Shown: piece after piece, positions 7,837 through 14,661 of the stretch
Numbering within the stretch: the stretch's first letter is position 1
Layout: every line of letters starts with the position of its first letter
Assembly: GCA_016178305.1 (NCBI GenBank)
Contig: JACOTM010000040.1
Coordinates: 1 to 34,766 of the forward strand
Origin: Flavobacteriia bacterium
GTDB lineage: Bacteria > Bacteroidota > Bacteroidia > Flavobacteriales_D > Crocinitomicaceae
DNA: 34,766 nucleotides
Direction: 5' to 3'
Made by a program: the position numbers and the translations under genes
Notes under the pieces: model-generated
Database searches by the model: none
What the model was told of the DNA's origin: nothing
Seen by the model: the letters and a program-made list of their open reading frames with translations, nothing else

Positions 7837-8787
7837 ATGATTTTAGGCACAGTAACAAATGCAGAATCTAAAGATTTTCAAATTGAAAAACCATTTTCGG
7901 GGTTAGCAATTAATATCACGACACCGATTTTGAATTTATTAAGTTCGGAAAATTTAGCCTTTGCAAAATCACACGCCCCGGCCAATGGAAGTCCACAATT
8001 TTATTTTCCAACATCGGAAGAAATAACGGCATTAATTGAAAAATTAAGCCAAACAATTACAATTTCAGCTTATTACAAGCAAAAAAGCGGAAAAGGAAAG
8101 TATTATTTTTCATCATTCCCGTTAATGGATTTGTTAGAGTTAGCACAACATGAAGAGGGAGTAATTAGAGTTGTTTACAGTTCTGCGGAAGATATTCAAA
8201 TCAAGGCATATTTGCCTTTATCGAATACAGGTGCAATTGCTTTCAACAATGATGAAACAATGACTATTTCAGTTGTTGGAACAGACCAAGGAGAAGCAGT
8301 GAAATATACATTAGAAATGTATACGGTAGAACTTCCACAAATTGCACATGATTACTTAGATTACACACGTTTGAGTGTTTTACAAGGTCAAAAAGAAAAG
8401 AAATTTGATTTAGTAGAGTTTGAAAAAATCATGATTCCATTGCGTTCGATTACATCAACAACCGTAATTTCATTGGATTACACAAACGGGGTAACAGTAA
8501 GATACACCGCAAAAGAATTGTATTCTTTAGGCTTGTTAATCAATGATGTATGTTACGCGTCAACAACTACTGGAACAGTTAACGGATTTGGACGATTCGC
8601 AATTTTAGACTGCAAAAATGTAAAAGACATTGATATCCGCAGAGATTCAAACACAGCATTCGACATTGTTGCAGTAAAAAGCAAACTTGTTGAAGATGTA
8701 TTAGGTTCAATTTTATCAAATGAGAAATTATTTGATACAACAGAAGAGCATCAATTAAACAAGTTAGAAGCTAAACTTTCAATATAA
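7837..8787 (+). CDS. Candidate major capsid protein (double jelly-roll size class)
   Basis: From ATG 7837 the product has 316 residues. I prefer this to the ATG at 7756, whose extra 27 residues are low-complexity and overlap the upstream inverted-repeat region; the chosen start has the poly-A leader usual for the phylum. The protein is soluble, has no signal or membrane helix, and is rich in short beta-prone strands broken by turns (for example QTITISAYYKQ, GVIRVVYSSAEDIQIKAYLP, ETMTISVVG, TTVISLDYTNGVTVRYTA). It is the largest product of the late module and comes first in it. Size, strand-rich composition and gene order match a double jelly-roll capsid protein such as that of phage FLiP. No motif proves this; structure prediction would decide. 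It overlaps the next gene by one base (TAATG). Confidence 0.6.
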   Translation: MILGTVTNAESKDFQIEKPFSGLAINITTPILNLLSSENLAFAKSHAPANGSPQFYFPTSEEITALIEKLSQTITISAYYKQKSGKGKYYFSSFPLMDLLELAQHEEGVIRVVYSSAEDIQIKAYLPLSNTGAIAFNNDETMTISVVGTDQGEAVKYTLEMYTVELPQIAHDYLDYTRLSVLQGQKEKKFDLVEFEKIMIPLRSITSTTVISLDYTNGVTVRYTAKELYSLGLLINDVCYASTTTGTVNGFGRFAILDCKNVKDIDIRRDSNTAFDIVAVKSKLVEDVLGSILSNEKLFDTTEEHQLNKLEAKLSI

Positions 8788-9032
8788 TGGGAAAAATGAA
8801 AAACGTTTTCAAAAAAGATAAAAATCTTTTAAAAACATTCGCGAAAATGAGGAATGTAGCAACGGGAGGATTTATTTTCGACAACCTTGCGCAATCACTT
8901 CCGAATAGTAAAGCGTTAAAAGTTTTACAAAAAGCGCACAATATCAGCACAGGAAAATTTGTAACTGATAAAGTCGCAAACGCAAACTTTCACGGACATC
9001 AAAGACACCACACAGTTGAACACGATTATTAA
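8787..9032 (+). CDS. Small basic late protein, 81 aa
   Basis: This product begins MGKMKNVFKKDKNLLKTF and carries two similar short segments, ATGGFIFDNLAQSLPNSKAL and STGKFVTDKVANANF, which look like an imperfect internal duplication. It ends in a His-rich tail (HGHQRHHTVEHDY). There is no clear membrane helix, but the basic amphipathic N-terminus could lie on a membrane or bind nucleic acid. It starts on the last base of the capsid gene's stop codon, indicating translational coupling. A minor virion protein is plausible; no family recognised. Confidence 0.65.
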   Translation: MGKMKNVFKKDKNLLKTFAKMRNVATGGFIFDNLAQSLPNSKALKVLQKAHNISTGKFVTDKVANANFHGHQRHHTVEHDY

Positions 9033-9037
9033 ATCAA

Positions 9038-9520
9038 ATGGGCAAACTATTTAAGAAAAAAGAGGGGGGACACCCCCTCTTAGAAAAACTAACGACAAAA
9101 GTCGAGGGTGGGCGACCACTATTTAACATGGCTAAAGGAGTTGCAGACAAATTCACGGGCGGTATGGTTTCAAAACTATTGCCAACACCAACAAAGGCAG
9201 ACGTTGAAAGACAGCAAGCACGAAGACAAAAGAAAAGTCTTGCAACTTCTACACCTTCAGAAACACAACCAAGTGTTAAAGACGAGCCAATTAAAGAAAA
9301 AACAATTGAAACTGTAGAAGAAAAAACAGTTGAAGAAGAAAAAAATAATAACAAAAATCAAACACAAACAAAAATGTTCGATAAAATAAACACATTCAAA
9401 GCAGATAAACCAAAAGCATTTTGGGGAATCGTTATCGGTACTGTTGCCTTAATCGGTGGAATTATCGTAGCCGTTGTAAAAAGAGTCAAAAACAAAACAA
9501 AAACAGCTAAAAAACACTAG
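9038..9520 (+). CDS. Late membrane protein with C-terminal anchor, 160 aa
   Basis: The N-terminus (MGKLFKKKEGGHPLLEKL) resembles that of the preceding protein, hinting at a common origin. Residues ~55-112 are charged and low-complexity (many Lys, Glu, Thr, Asn), and one hydrophobic helix (about 127-147, IVIGTVALIGGIIVAVV) ends in a strongly basic tail, so the protein is probably tail-anchored in the inner or virion membrane. Its gene lies between other late genes with gaps of 5 and 2 bp. A structural membrane protein of a lipid-containing virion would have this design; function is inferred. Confidence 0.65.
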   Translation: MGKLFKKKEGGHPLLEKLTTKVEGGRPLFNMAKGVADKFTGGMVSKLLPTPTKADVERQQARRQKKSLATSTPSETQPSVKDEPIKEKTIETVEEKTVEEEKNNNKNQTQTKMFDKINTFKADKPKAFWGIVIGTVALIGGIIVAVVKRVKNKTKTAKKH

Positions 9521-9522
9521 TT

Positions 9523-9777
9523 ATGTCATTTAATTTAGAACCAAAACAGTACACGGATAAGTTTGGAAATCCAACAAGCTTAACAGCATTGACACAAGTT
9601 GTCGACAAAAAATCGGGTGAATTATTACCAATTTTTAAGGGATATTTCGAGAGTAACGGACAACTATATAAATTAGAGTTATCTAATTCAAATAAGGAAA
9701 GTAAATCGGGATTACCTCAAAAATGGTGTAAAATTACCAAAGTGAAGAAAAAAGCAGTTTCAACAGGTAAATTCTAA
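9523..9777 (+). CDS. Late protein, 84 aa, unrecognised
   Basis: A small soluble protein beginning MSFNLEPKQYTDKFGNP. It has beta-prone segments (VVDKKSGELLPIFKGYF, QLYKLELS), a single Cys (WCKITKVKKK) and a basic C-terminus. No membrane helix or known motif. It lies 2 bp after the tail-anchored protein and 3 bp before the next gene, so it belongs to the late transcript. Role unknown; a minor virion or nucleic-acid-binding protein is possible. Confidence 0.6.
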   Translation: MSFNLEPKQYTDKFGNPTSLTALTQVVDKKSGELLPIFKGYFESNGQLYKLELSNSNKESKSGLPQKWCKITKVKKKAVSTGKF

Positions 9778-9780
9778 ATT

Positions 9781-9948
9781 ATGAACATAGGACAAGCAAT
9801 CGAAGAAACGATAACAGGCTCACAAGACACCGCTACAGAATTTCGTAAATGGTGTAAAGCAATGCTTGCTGTAACGTTTGTAATCGCAGTTTTTCAAGCC
9901 GTAGGAACATTTTTAAATTATCGTTCTAACCATCACAAAGCTAAATAA
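9781..9948 (+). CDS. Small one-helix membrane protein, 55 aa
   Basis: A 55-residue product: a polar N-terminus (NIGQAIEETITGSQ), one transmembrane segment (about 27-45, AMLAVTFVIAVFQAVGTFL) and a short basic tail (HHKAK). Its stop codon shares one base with the next start (TAATG), a typical compact-phage junction. It could be a virion membrane protein or a holin-like protein; the sequence does not separate these. Confidence 0.65.
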   Translation: MNIGQAIEETITGSQDTATEFRKWCKAMLAVTFVIAVFQAVGTFLNYRSNHHKAK

Positions 9949-10124
9949 TGAGCAAAGTTATATCGATATTAAAAAGGGCATCAAATACGTTGTCCTTTTT
10001 TTCTGAAATAATAGCCAATATTATTGAGAAACTAGAAAAATTCTTCCCACAAAAAGAGGAAGTAATCGAACCAAAAGAAGTTAAAAAAACAGTTAAAGCC
10101 TTAAATAGTGCGAAAAATACTTGA
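9948..10124 (+). CDS. Small amphipathic protein, 58 aa
   Basis: A 58-residue product starting MSKVISILKRASNTLSFF. The first half can form an amphipathic helix with a hydrophobic face (SFFSEIIANIIEKLEKFF), and the second half is Lys/Glu-rich. It overlaps its upstream neighbour by one base and its downstream neighbour by 17 bp, which favours a real translated gene within the late module. No family recognised. Confidence 0.55.
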   Translation: MSKVISILKRASNTLSFFSEIIANIIEKLEKFFPQKEEVIEPKEVKKTVKALNSAKNT

Positions 10125-10677
10125 TTATTTAGAAAAGAATCAACTAATACTATACTGCATTTTAGGGGGTATATTAATGTTATTCGGATATAAAAAAGTA
10201 GTGCCATATGTTAAGAATCATTTTATGGAAAATAATTTACCGACTCAATCAAATATTAAGAATTCTCTCTTAGATATTGAAAAAACATACAACAAAGATT
10301 TCGCAAGGAAACTAGAGCAATTAATCAGAAATGAAACAAATCATTTTCGTTCAACTCAATGGTTGAAATGTGGTACAGCAGGAATGGTAGCCACAAAAAC
10401 AGAATTTCCATATGGTTGGGGATATTTACAAAAATTCTGCGATAATCATAGAGTTTCTGAAAATGATTTTGACATCGTTCATTTTTCGCAAACATCAGAC
10501 GGAAAACCTAGAAATTATATCAAATTTCCTAGTACGGACATATTTGTGAAATTCTTAGCTTCATTTCTATGGAATGTCCGAAAAGGCGACGTTTACTCAT
10601 GGTATTCATTAGACCACCACCAAAAAGAGATTTATCAATCGAGATTAAATAAAGTAGTACCGAAATATATAGTATAA
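10108..10677 (+). CDS. Membrane-anchored candidate peptidoglycan hydrolase, 189 aa
   Basis: The gene starts with GTG inside the end of the previous frame. One N-terminal membrane helix (about 11-27, NQLILYCILGGILMLFG) precedes a soluble domain in which 'RNETNHF' (74-80) is followed by CGTAGM (88-93) and PYGWGYLQKF (101-110). A Glu with a following Gly-x-x-Gly-Met segment resembles the core of lysozyme-like and lytic transglycosylase folds, with Glu76 as candidate acid. Small membrane-containing phages carry such an enzyme for entry or lysis. The similarity is partial: the classical GLMQ signature is absent. Treat it as a probable but unproven muramidase. Confidence 0.5.
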   Translation: MRKILDYLEKNQLILYCILGGILMLFGYKKVVPYVKNHFMENNLPTQSNIKNSLLDIEKTYNKDFARKLEQLIRNETNHFRSTQWLKCGTAGMVATKTEFPYGWGYLQKFCDNHRVSENDFDIVHFSQTSDGKPRNYIKFPSTDIFVKFLASFLWNVRKGDVYSWYSLDHHQKEIYQSRLNKVVPKYIV

Positions 10678-11244
10678 ATGGATTTTAGACAAAACGTGAG
10701 ACAGTTCTCACAAAAAACAGATACATTCAGTAAACACGCCTTTAATCGCGTGGAAAAGACACCAATCAAAAGTATTTTAAAATTTACGGCAGTTATATCT
10801 ATCATTTTAATTGTTGTTACATTTTTAAAATCAATTACCACTTACATAAAGAATTTATTCGGAGGAGGTACAAAAACACCACAACAGCAAGCCTATGAAC
10901 AACTGTTTACAAATACGGGTGGTTCTTCAAGTGGTGCGCCTAGTTCGGGCGCTGTAGTTCCAAAGGGTGGAAAAAATGATGCTCCAAAACCGTGGAGACC
11001 TATCGTAGATGCTATTTACGATAAATTAGGTGGATACAATCCTATGGGTTGTTATCCCGAAATCGTAAATAAAATTGCTCACATGAGCGATGAATATGTA
11101 CGAAAGGCTGCATATTATTGGCATAATAAATATTCTCAAGGTGAGGGAAAGAGTTTGTATAAGTTTATTTACGATGAATGGGGCAGTCAAGAGTATTATT
11201 TGCCAGCATTAGGAAAGTTGAAAAAATTAGGATTTAAGTCATAG
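10678..11244 (+). CDS. Late membrane protein with Gly/Ser linker and C-terminal domain, 188 aa
   Basis: A basic N-terminus, one membrane helix (about 33-51, ILKFTAVISIILIVVTFL), then a glycine/serine/alanine-rich linker (around 79-98, including GGSSSGAPSSGAVV) and a compact helical C-terminal domain (~105-188) with conserved-looking aromatic residues (AAYYWHNKYSQG, YDEWGSQEYY). The layout of anchor, flexible spacer and external domain suits a spike, receptor-binding or DNA-delivery protein. No family recognised. It begins one base after the muramidase candidate's stop and overlaps the following GTG by one base. Confidence 0.65.
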   Translation: MDFRQNVRQFSQKTDTFSKHAFNRVEKTPIKSILKFTAVISIILIVVTFLKSITTYIKNLFGGGTKTPQQQAYEQLFTNTGGSSSGAPSSGAVVPKGGKNDAPKPWRPIVDAIYDKLGGYNPMGCYPEIVNKIAHMSDEYVRKAAYYWHNKYSQGEGKSLYKFIYDEWGSQEYYLPALGKLKKLGFKS

Positions 11245-11408
11245 TGAAAAATTACATTTTAACAATAGGAGGAAGTGCGCTATTATCTAAATACGTTACA
11301 GATGCACAGTTGCAAATGATTTTGAATGTATTTGTAGGTATTGCAACGGTTTACATTTCAAACAAATTCAAATCATTAAAAGATAAAAACAATGATTCAA
11401 AAAATTAA
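11244..11408 (+). CDS. Small hydrophobic protein, 54 aa (GTG start)
   Basis: This product starts at a GTG that shares a base with the previous TAG. It has a moderately hydrophobic N-terminus (KNYILTIGGSALLSKY), a second hydrophobic stretch (about 24-40, MILNVFVGIATVYIS) and a charged tail (KSLKDKNND). Size and topology fit a holin-like or virion membrane protein. It overlaps the next gene by 17 bp. Confidence 0.55.
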   Translation: MKNYILTIGGSALLSKYVTDAQLQMILNVFVGIATVYISNKFKSLKDKNNDSKN

Positions 11409-11667
11409 GCTTAACGCAGTAGTAAATCAAAACGGAGATTACGAGTATAGATATTCTCAAACAAAACCATTTATTGTTATAGATTATTCTTCAGAGGGTT
11501 TTGACACAAATTTTAATTTAACTATTGATAGATTAATAATTAAAAGAATCTGTTTAAGGGATATTATTAACTCAAATCTAACTACTAATACATTAGTTAT
11601 AAAATCTAATTTTTTAGACACAGGGAATTTAGTTGAGCAGATTTACATAATTATCTATCACGAATAA
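11392..11667 (+). CDS. Late protein, 91 aa, unrecognised
   Basis: A soluble, beta-prone protein (KIKLNAVVNQNGDYEYRYS, KPFIVIDYSSEGF) without membrane helix or known motif. Its ATG lies inside the end of the previous frame and its stop overlaps the next start (TAATG). The strand-rich character could suit a small spike or vertex protein; this is speculation from composition. Confidence 0.6.
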   Translation: MIQKIKLNAVVNQNGDYEYRYSQTKPFIVIDYSSEGFDTNFNLTIDRLIIKRICLRDIINSNLTTNTLVIKSNFLDTGNLVEQIYIIIYHE

Positions 11668-11864
11668 TGAAAAAATATATCTGCATTGTAAAGGTCGGAC
11701 AAGATAAATTTTTAAAATATAGATTGTCCGATTTAACCAGTTTTACGGCTTATCTAGACAAAGAGCATAAAGAATGGCGATATTTCAATGTGTACGATAA
11801 ACAGTTAAAAACACAAATCGGCAGTTTTACAAAAAATAATCGTCCACAGCACAAACATATCTAA
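11667..11864 (+). CDS. Late protein, 65 aa, unrecognised
   Basis: A small protein starting MKKYICIVKVGQDKFLKY, mixed alpha/beta, with a basic His-containing tail (NNRPQHKHI). No membrane segment and no recognised domain. It is joined to the preceding gene by a one-base overlap and is the last clearly packed gene of the late module. Confidence 0.55.
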   Translation: MKKYICIVKVGQDKFLKYRLSDLTSFTAYLDKEHKEWRYFNVYDKQLKTQIGSFTKNNRPQHKHI

Positions 11865-11905
11865 CCACAAAATAACCTTTCATCAAAAAAAAAAAAATAA
11901 GCGTT

Positions 11906-12052
11906 ATGAAAAGATTGTTACAAAAAATAAATAGAAATACGTCACTTTTTTGTTTTTGTGTGTCGTTAAATAAATTGAATCCTGACGGAATAACTTTGAA
12001 TTCATTTGATCATCATTTGATTCATTTTATTGAGCATACAAAACGAAAATAA
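11906..12052 (+). CDS. Possible last small gene of the element, 48 aa
   Basis: An ATG frame of 48 codons (MKRLLQKINRNTSLFCFC...) ends 2 bp before the strong terminator. It is basic at the N-terminus, contains two Cys and a His-rich C-terminal part (DHHLIHFIEH). A poly-A tract precedes it, as is common before starts in this phylum. Its position directly before the terminator supports it, but it is separated by 41 bp from the packed genes and could be chance. Confidence 0.4.
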   Translation: MKRLLQKINRNTSLFCFCVSLNKLNPDGITLNSFDHHLIHFIEHTKRK

Positions 12053-12054
12053 TT

Positions 12055-12095
12055 AAAACAAAAAAACACGATTTTATGTCGTGTTTTTTTGTTTT
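12055..12095. terminator. Bidirectional terminator, 17-bp perfect stem
   Basis: AAAACAAAAAAACACGA (12055-12071) pairs perfectly with TCGTGTTTTTTTGTTTT (12079-12095) around TTTTATG. The A- and U-rich lower stem gives a U-tract in both directions. It ends the element's late transcript and can also end transcripts of the arginine operon arriving on the minus strand. Confidence 0.85.
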
Positions 12096-12140
12096 AAACA
12101 ACTGTTCAAATATCACATAAATACATTTTTTTATGTCATA

Positions 12141-12172
12141 TTGTCATACTTATAAATATTTAATTATATTTG
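12141..12172 (+). promoter_or_regulatory. Promoter near right end of element, facing outward
   Basis: TTG (12141-12143) and an exact TAnnTTTG (TATATTTG, 12165-12172) are 21 bp apart, within the Bacteroidetes spacing of 17-23. In the integrated form it reads through attR against argH. In the excised circle it would read through attP into the first gene (5572), about 100 nt downstream. Confidence 0.55.
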
Positions 12173-12217
12173 CTGTGTTAGGATTATGAAAGGGATTTAT
12201 TATAAGTTAGTTTAGGT

Positions 12218-12245
12218 TTGTCTTATAATTAATATTATGTTAAAT
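12218..12245 (+). other. attR: dif-like Xer site with canonical XerD arm
   Basis: The XerC arm TTGTCTTATAA (12218-12228), centre TTAATA (12229-12234) and XerD arm TTATGTTAAAT (12235-12245) form a 28-bp site. The XerD arm equals that of Escherichia coli dif at all 11 positions and the whole site agrees at 20 of 28 by my alignment. This arm would be the chromosomal one, so the site probably still works as dif for dimer resolution. Only 18 bp separate it from the argH stop codon. Confidence 0.8.
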
Positions 12246-12263
12246 AGAATTTTAAACGTTAAT

Positions 12264-13541
12264 CTAATAACGTTCCATTTTAAGTTGAATTTCATTCAAA
12301 CATAAATTACCTATACTTCCTTCATGTGTGTGATTGACAGTTGTACCGTATTCAAAACTATTCGCTTCGATTTGTGAACCAATGATTTTATAAGCATCTC
12401 GAAATGGTGTTCCATTCATGACTAACTTATTGACTTCTTCAACACTGAAAATGTATTTGTATTTTTCGTCATTGATAATCTCAGTATTGACTTGAATATT
12501 TTCAATCATGAAATTTAAAATAGAAATTCCATTTTTTGTTTGTACGATATTTTTAATTAATGATTCTTTTAATAATTGAAAATCACGGTGATACCCACTT
12601 GTTAAATTATTGGTCATTAAAATCATTTCCATTGGGAAACTTTGAATTTGATTAAAGGTTGAACGTAATAATTCAAATACATCTGGATTTTTCTTGTGAG
12701 GCATGATACTCGATCCTGTTGTTAATTCGTCTGGTAATGAAATAAATGCAAAGTTTTGACTCATGTACAAACAGGCATCCATGCAAAATTTTGACAACGT
12801 TCCAGCTATTGAAGCCAAAGCAAAACTAACAGTTTTCTCCAATTTTCCACGACTCATTTGTGCTGAAATAACATTGTATTTCAGTGTTTTAAAGCCTAAT
12901 TCAGCTGTTGTAAATGATCGGTCAATTGGAAATGAAGCTCCATATCCAGCAGCAGAACCTAAAGGATTTTGATCTGCTATTTCAAATACTGTATTTAACA
13001 TAATAACATCATCAATCAATGTTTCAGCATAGGCAGAAAACCATAAACCAAATGAAGATGGCATTGCAATTTGAAGATGCGTATATCCTGGTAAAAGGAC
13101 ATTTTTATTCAATTCTGCTTTTGAAATTAAGGTGTCAAAAAGTTCTTTCACCAATGATTTTATGGTAGTAACCTCTTCTTTTACATAGAGATGTATATCT
13201 GTTAATACTTGATCATTACGTGAACGAGCAGTATGAATTTTCTTTCCTGCCTCCCCTATTTTTTGTGTTAATACAAATTCGATTTTGCTATGTACATCTT
13301 CGAATTGATCGTCGATTAGAAATTCATTGTTTTCTATTTGTAACTGAATTTGATCCAATTCATGTAACAATAAATTCAATTCATCAGCTGATATTAAATT
13401 GATTTGATTCAACATTTTAGCATGTGCTTTATTCACTAAAACATCATATTTAGCTAAATGTAAATCCATTTCTCGATCAGTACCAATTGTGAAATTTTCA
13501 ATTAGTTGATTGATTTTTAGTCCTTTATCCCAGAGTTTCAT
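12264..13541 (-). CDS. argH: Argininosuccinate lyase
   Basis: This enzyme catalyses the last step of arginine synthesis, splitting argininosuccinate into arginine and fumarate. The 425-aa product carries the fumarate-lyase signature GSSIMPHKKNPD (276-287) with the catalytic serine loop, HTARSRNDQ (103-111) and GYTHLQ (152-157) that build the tetrameric active site. It lacks the C-terminal extension of longer homologues, which is usual for Bacteroidetes. It is the last gene of the operon, 70 bp after the deacylase gene, and its stop codon is only 18 bp from the Xer site. The natural downstream terminator may therefore have been displaced by the element. Confidence 0.95.
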   Translation of the reverse strand: MKLWDKGLKINQLIENFTIGTDREMDLHLAKYDVLVNKAHAKMLNQINLISADELNLLLHELDQIQLQIENNEFLIDDQFEDVHSKIEFVLTQKIGEAGKKIHTARSRNDQVLTDIHLYVKEEVTTIKSLVKELFDTLISKAELNKNVLLPGYTHLQIAMPSSFGLWFSAYAETLIDDVIMLNTVFEIADQNPLGSAAGYGASFPIDRSFTTAELGFKTLKYNVISAQMSRGKLEKTVSFALASIAGTLSKFCMDACLYMSQNFAFISLPDELTTGSSIMPHKKNPDVFELLRSTFNQIQSFPMEMILMTNNLTSGYHRDFQLLKESLIKNIVQTKNGISILNFMIENIQVNTEIINDEKYKYIFSVEEVNKLVMNGTPFRDAYKIIGSQIEANSFEYGTTVNHTHEGSIGNLCLNEIQLKMERY

Positions 13542-13611
13542 TTTTTATTTATATTTATTTGTTAACCATAAAAGGCATTTAAGAATTTAGTTATTGATTG
13601 AAAGTCAATAG

Positions 13612-14661
13612 TTAACTTTCAACTATCAATTGTAAAAGTTGTTTATATTTCACTATTCCATCTACAATTTGTTGTTTGTAGATGAATTCATCAGCTGTAT
13701 GTGAGCGTTTTGAATCTCCTGGTCCGAATTTTATGGTGGGGAAATTCATGAGTGCTTGATCTGATAATGTTGGAGAACCGTAATTTTTCAATCCCATTTT
13801 CTCAGAAATTTGAAATATGGGGTGATTTTTCGGTAAACCTGAAGATTGTAAGCGTGTTGAACGAGGCTGAATATCAGCAATTAAATGCTTATTTAAGATT
13901 TGAATTATTTCCTCATGCGTATACAATTCATTTGTTCGAATATCTAATGTATAATTGCAAACATCCGGAGTAACATTGTGTGCAGTTCCACAATTGACAA
14001 TTGTACAGGTCATTTTGGTTTCTTCCAAAAGTTCAGAAACGCGATCGAATTTGTAATTTTTAATCCAATTAAAATCGTTCAAAGATTTGTAAAAAGCGTT
14101 CTCGCCTTCTTCTCTAGCAGCATGGCCACTCATTCCTTTTACTTGACAATCAACAACTAACAACCCTTTTTCTGCAACAGCTAATTCTAAAGAAGTTGGT
14201 TCGCCAACAATCCCTAAAATTGGTTGAGGTATATATTTTAGCGCCTCTTCTACCCCATTTTTTCCTGAGATTTCTTCCTCAGCTGACAGTAATAGGCAAA
14301 TGTTATATTTCAAATCGTTCGCATCATAAAAGTTTAAAAATGTACCAATCAGACTTACCACACAACCACCTGCATCATTGGATCCTAAACCTCTTATAAT
14401 CTCTTCGTTTTCAAAGTATTCAAAAGGATTCGTAGTATAGCCAGAACAAGGTTTTACCGTGTCAATATGAGAATTCAACAGTATTGTTTTTTTTGTAGAA
14501 TCAAAGCCCTTATTAAAGGCCCAAATATTGTTGAATTTTCTTTGACACGGTATCGATTTTGAATTGAAAAATACTACCAATTGATCAGCTAAAATAGCTT
14601 CTTCCTTAGAAAAACTAGGGGTTTCTATTAATAATTTCAATAAATCGAAGGCTTGTTCCAT
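13612..14661 (-). CDS. argE: M20 deacylase, ArgE-like (N-acylcitrulline/N-acylornithine)
   Basis: This is a zinc-dependent M20 family amidohydrolase of 349 residues. Metal and catalytic residues are visible: H65 and D67 in SHIDTVKP, D96 in SNDAGG, the SAEEEISG glutamates (128-130), EPTS near 154 and the final His of SHTADEF (about 321). In operons with an N-acylornithine carbamoyltransferase and no ordinary argF or argJ, such enzymes release citrulline from N-acetyl- or N-succinylcitrulline. Whether the acyl group is acetyl or succinyl cannot be read from sequence. Its start overlaps the end of argB by one base. Confidence 0.85.
   Translation of the reverse strand: MEQAFDLLKLLIETPSFSKEEAILADQLVVFFNSKSIPCQRKFNNIWAFNKGFDSTKKTILLNSHIDTVKPCSGYTTNPFEYFENEEIIRGLGSNDAGGCVVSLIGTFLNFYDANDLKYNICLLLSAEEEISGKNGVEEALKYIPQPILGIVGEPTSLELAVAEKGLLVVDCQVKGMSGHAAREEGENAFYKSLNDFNWIKNYKFDRVSELLEETKMTCTIVNCGTAHNVTPDVCNYTLDIRTNELYTHEEIIQILNKHLIADIQPRSTRLQSSGLPKNHPIFQISEKMGLKNYGSPTLSDQALMNFPTIKFGPGDSKRSHTADEFIYKQQIVDGIVKYKQLLQLIVES

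Larger units (their letters stand above)
5512..12236 (+). mobile_element. Integrated tailless ssDNA-virus-like element at a dif-like site
   Basis: A perfect 20-bp direct repeat (5512-5531 and 12217-12236) bounds 6,705 bp of unique DNA whose genes all run on the plus strand. Inside are a rolling-circle-type initiator, a small HTH protein, a ~316-aa candidate capsid protein followed by at least five small proteins with one predicted transmembrane helix, a candidate muramidase, and a strong terminator. There is no integrase, transposase, Zot-like ATPase, tail gene or terminase. The repeat is part of a Xer/dif-type site, so host XerC/XerD is the likely recombinase. Microviral proviruses of Bacteroidetes are known to integrate at dif, but their ~500-aa VP1 capsid is absent here. 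The set best fits a FLiP-like virus (Finnlakeviridae: circular ssDNA, internal membrane, double jelly-roll capsid). Alternative: an unrelated plasmid-like integrative element. Confidence 0.75.

Noticed and set aside
9034-9354. 106-aa minus-strand frame.
   Set aside because: Mirror of the 160-aa late gene on the plus strand; composition reflects the complementary codons.
5512-12236. Element as a filamentous phage (Inoviridae).
   Set aside because: No Zot-like ATPase, no Walker A motif, and no tiny major coat protein with leader; instead a 316-aa strand-rich protein leads the late module.
5512-12236. Element as a microvirus provirus (Alpavirinae-like), which share size and dif target.
   Set aside because: The ~500-aa VP1 capsid, VP2 pilot and microviral VP4 initiator are not present.
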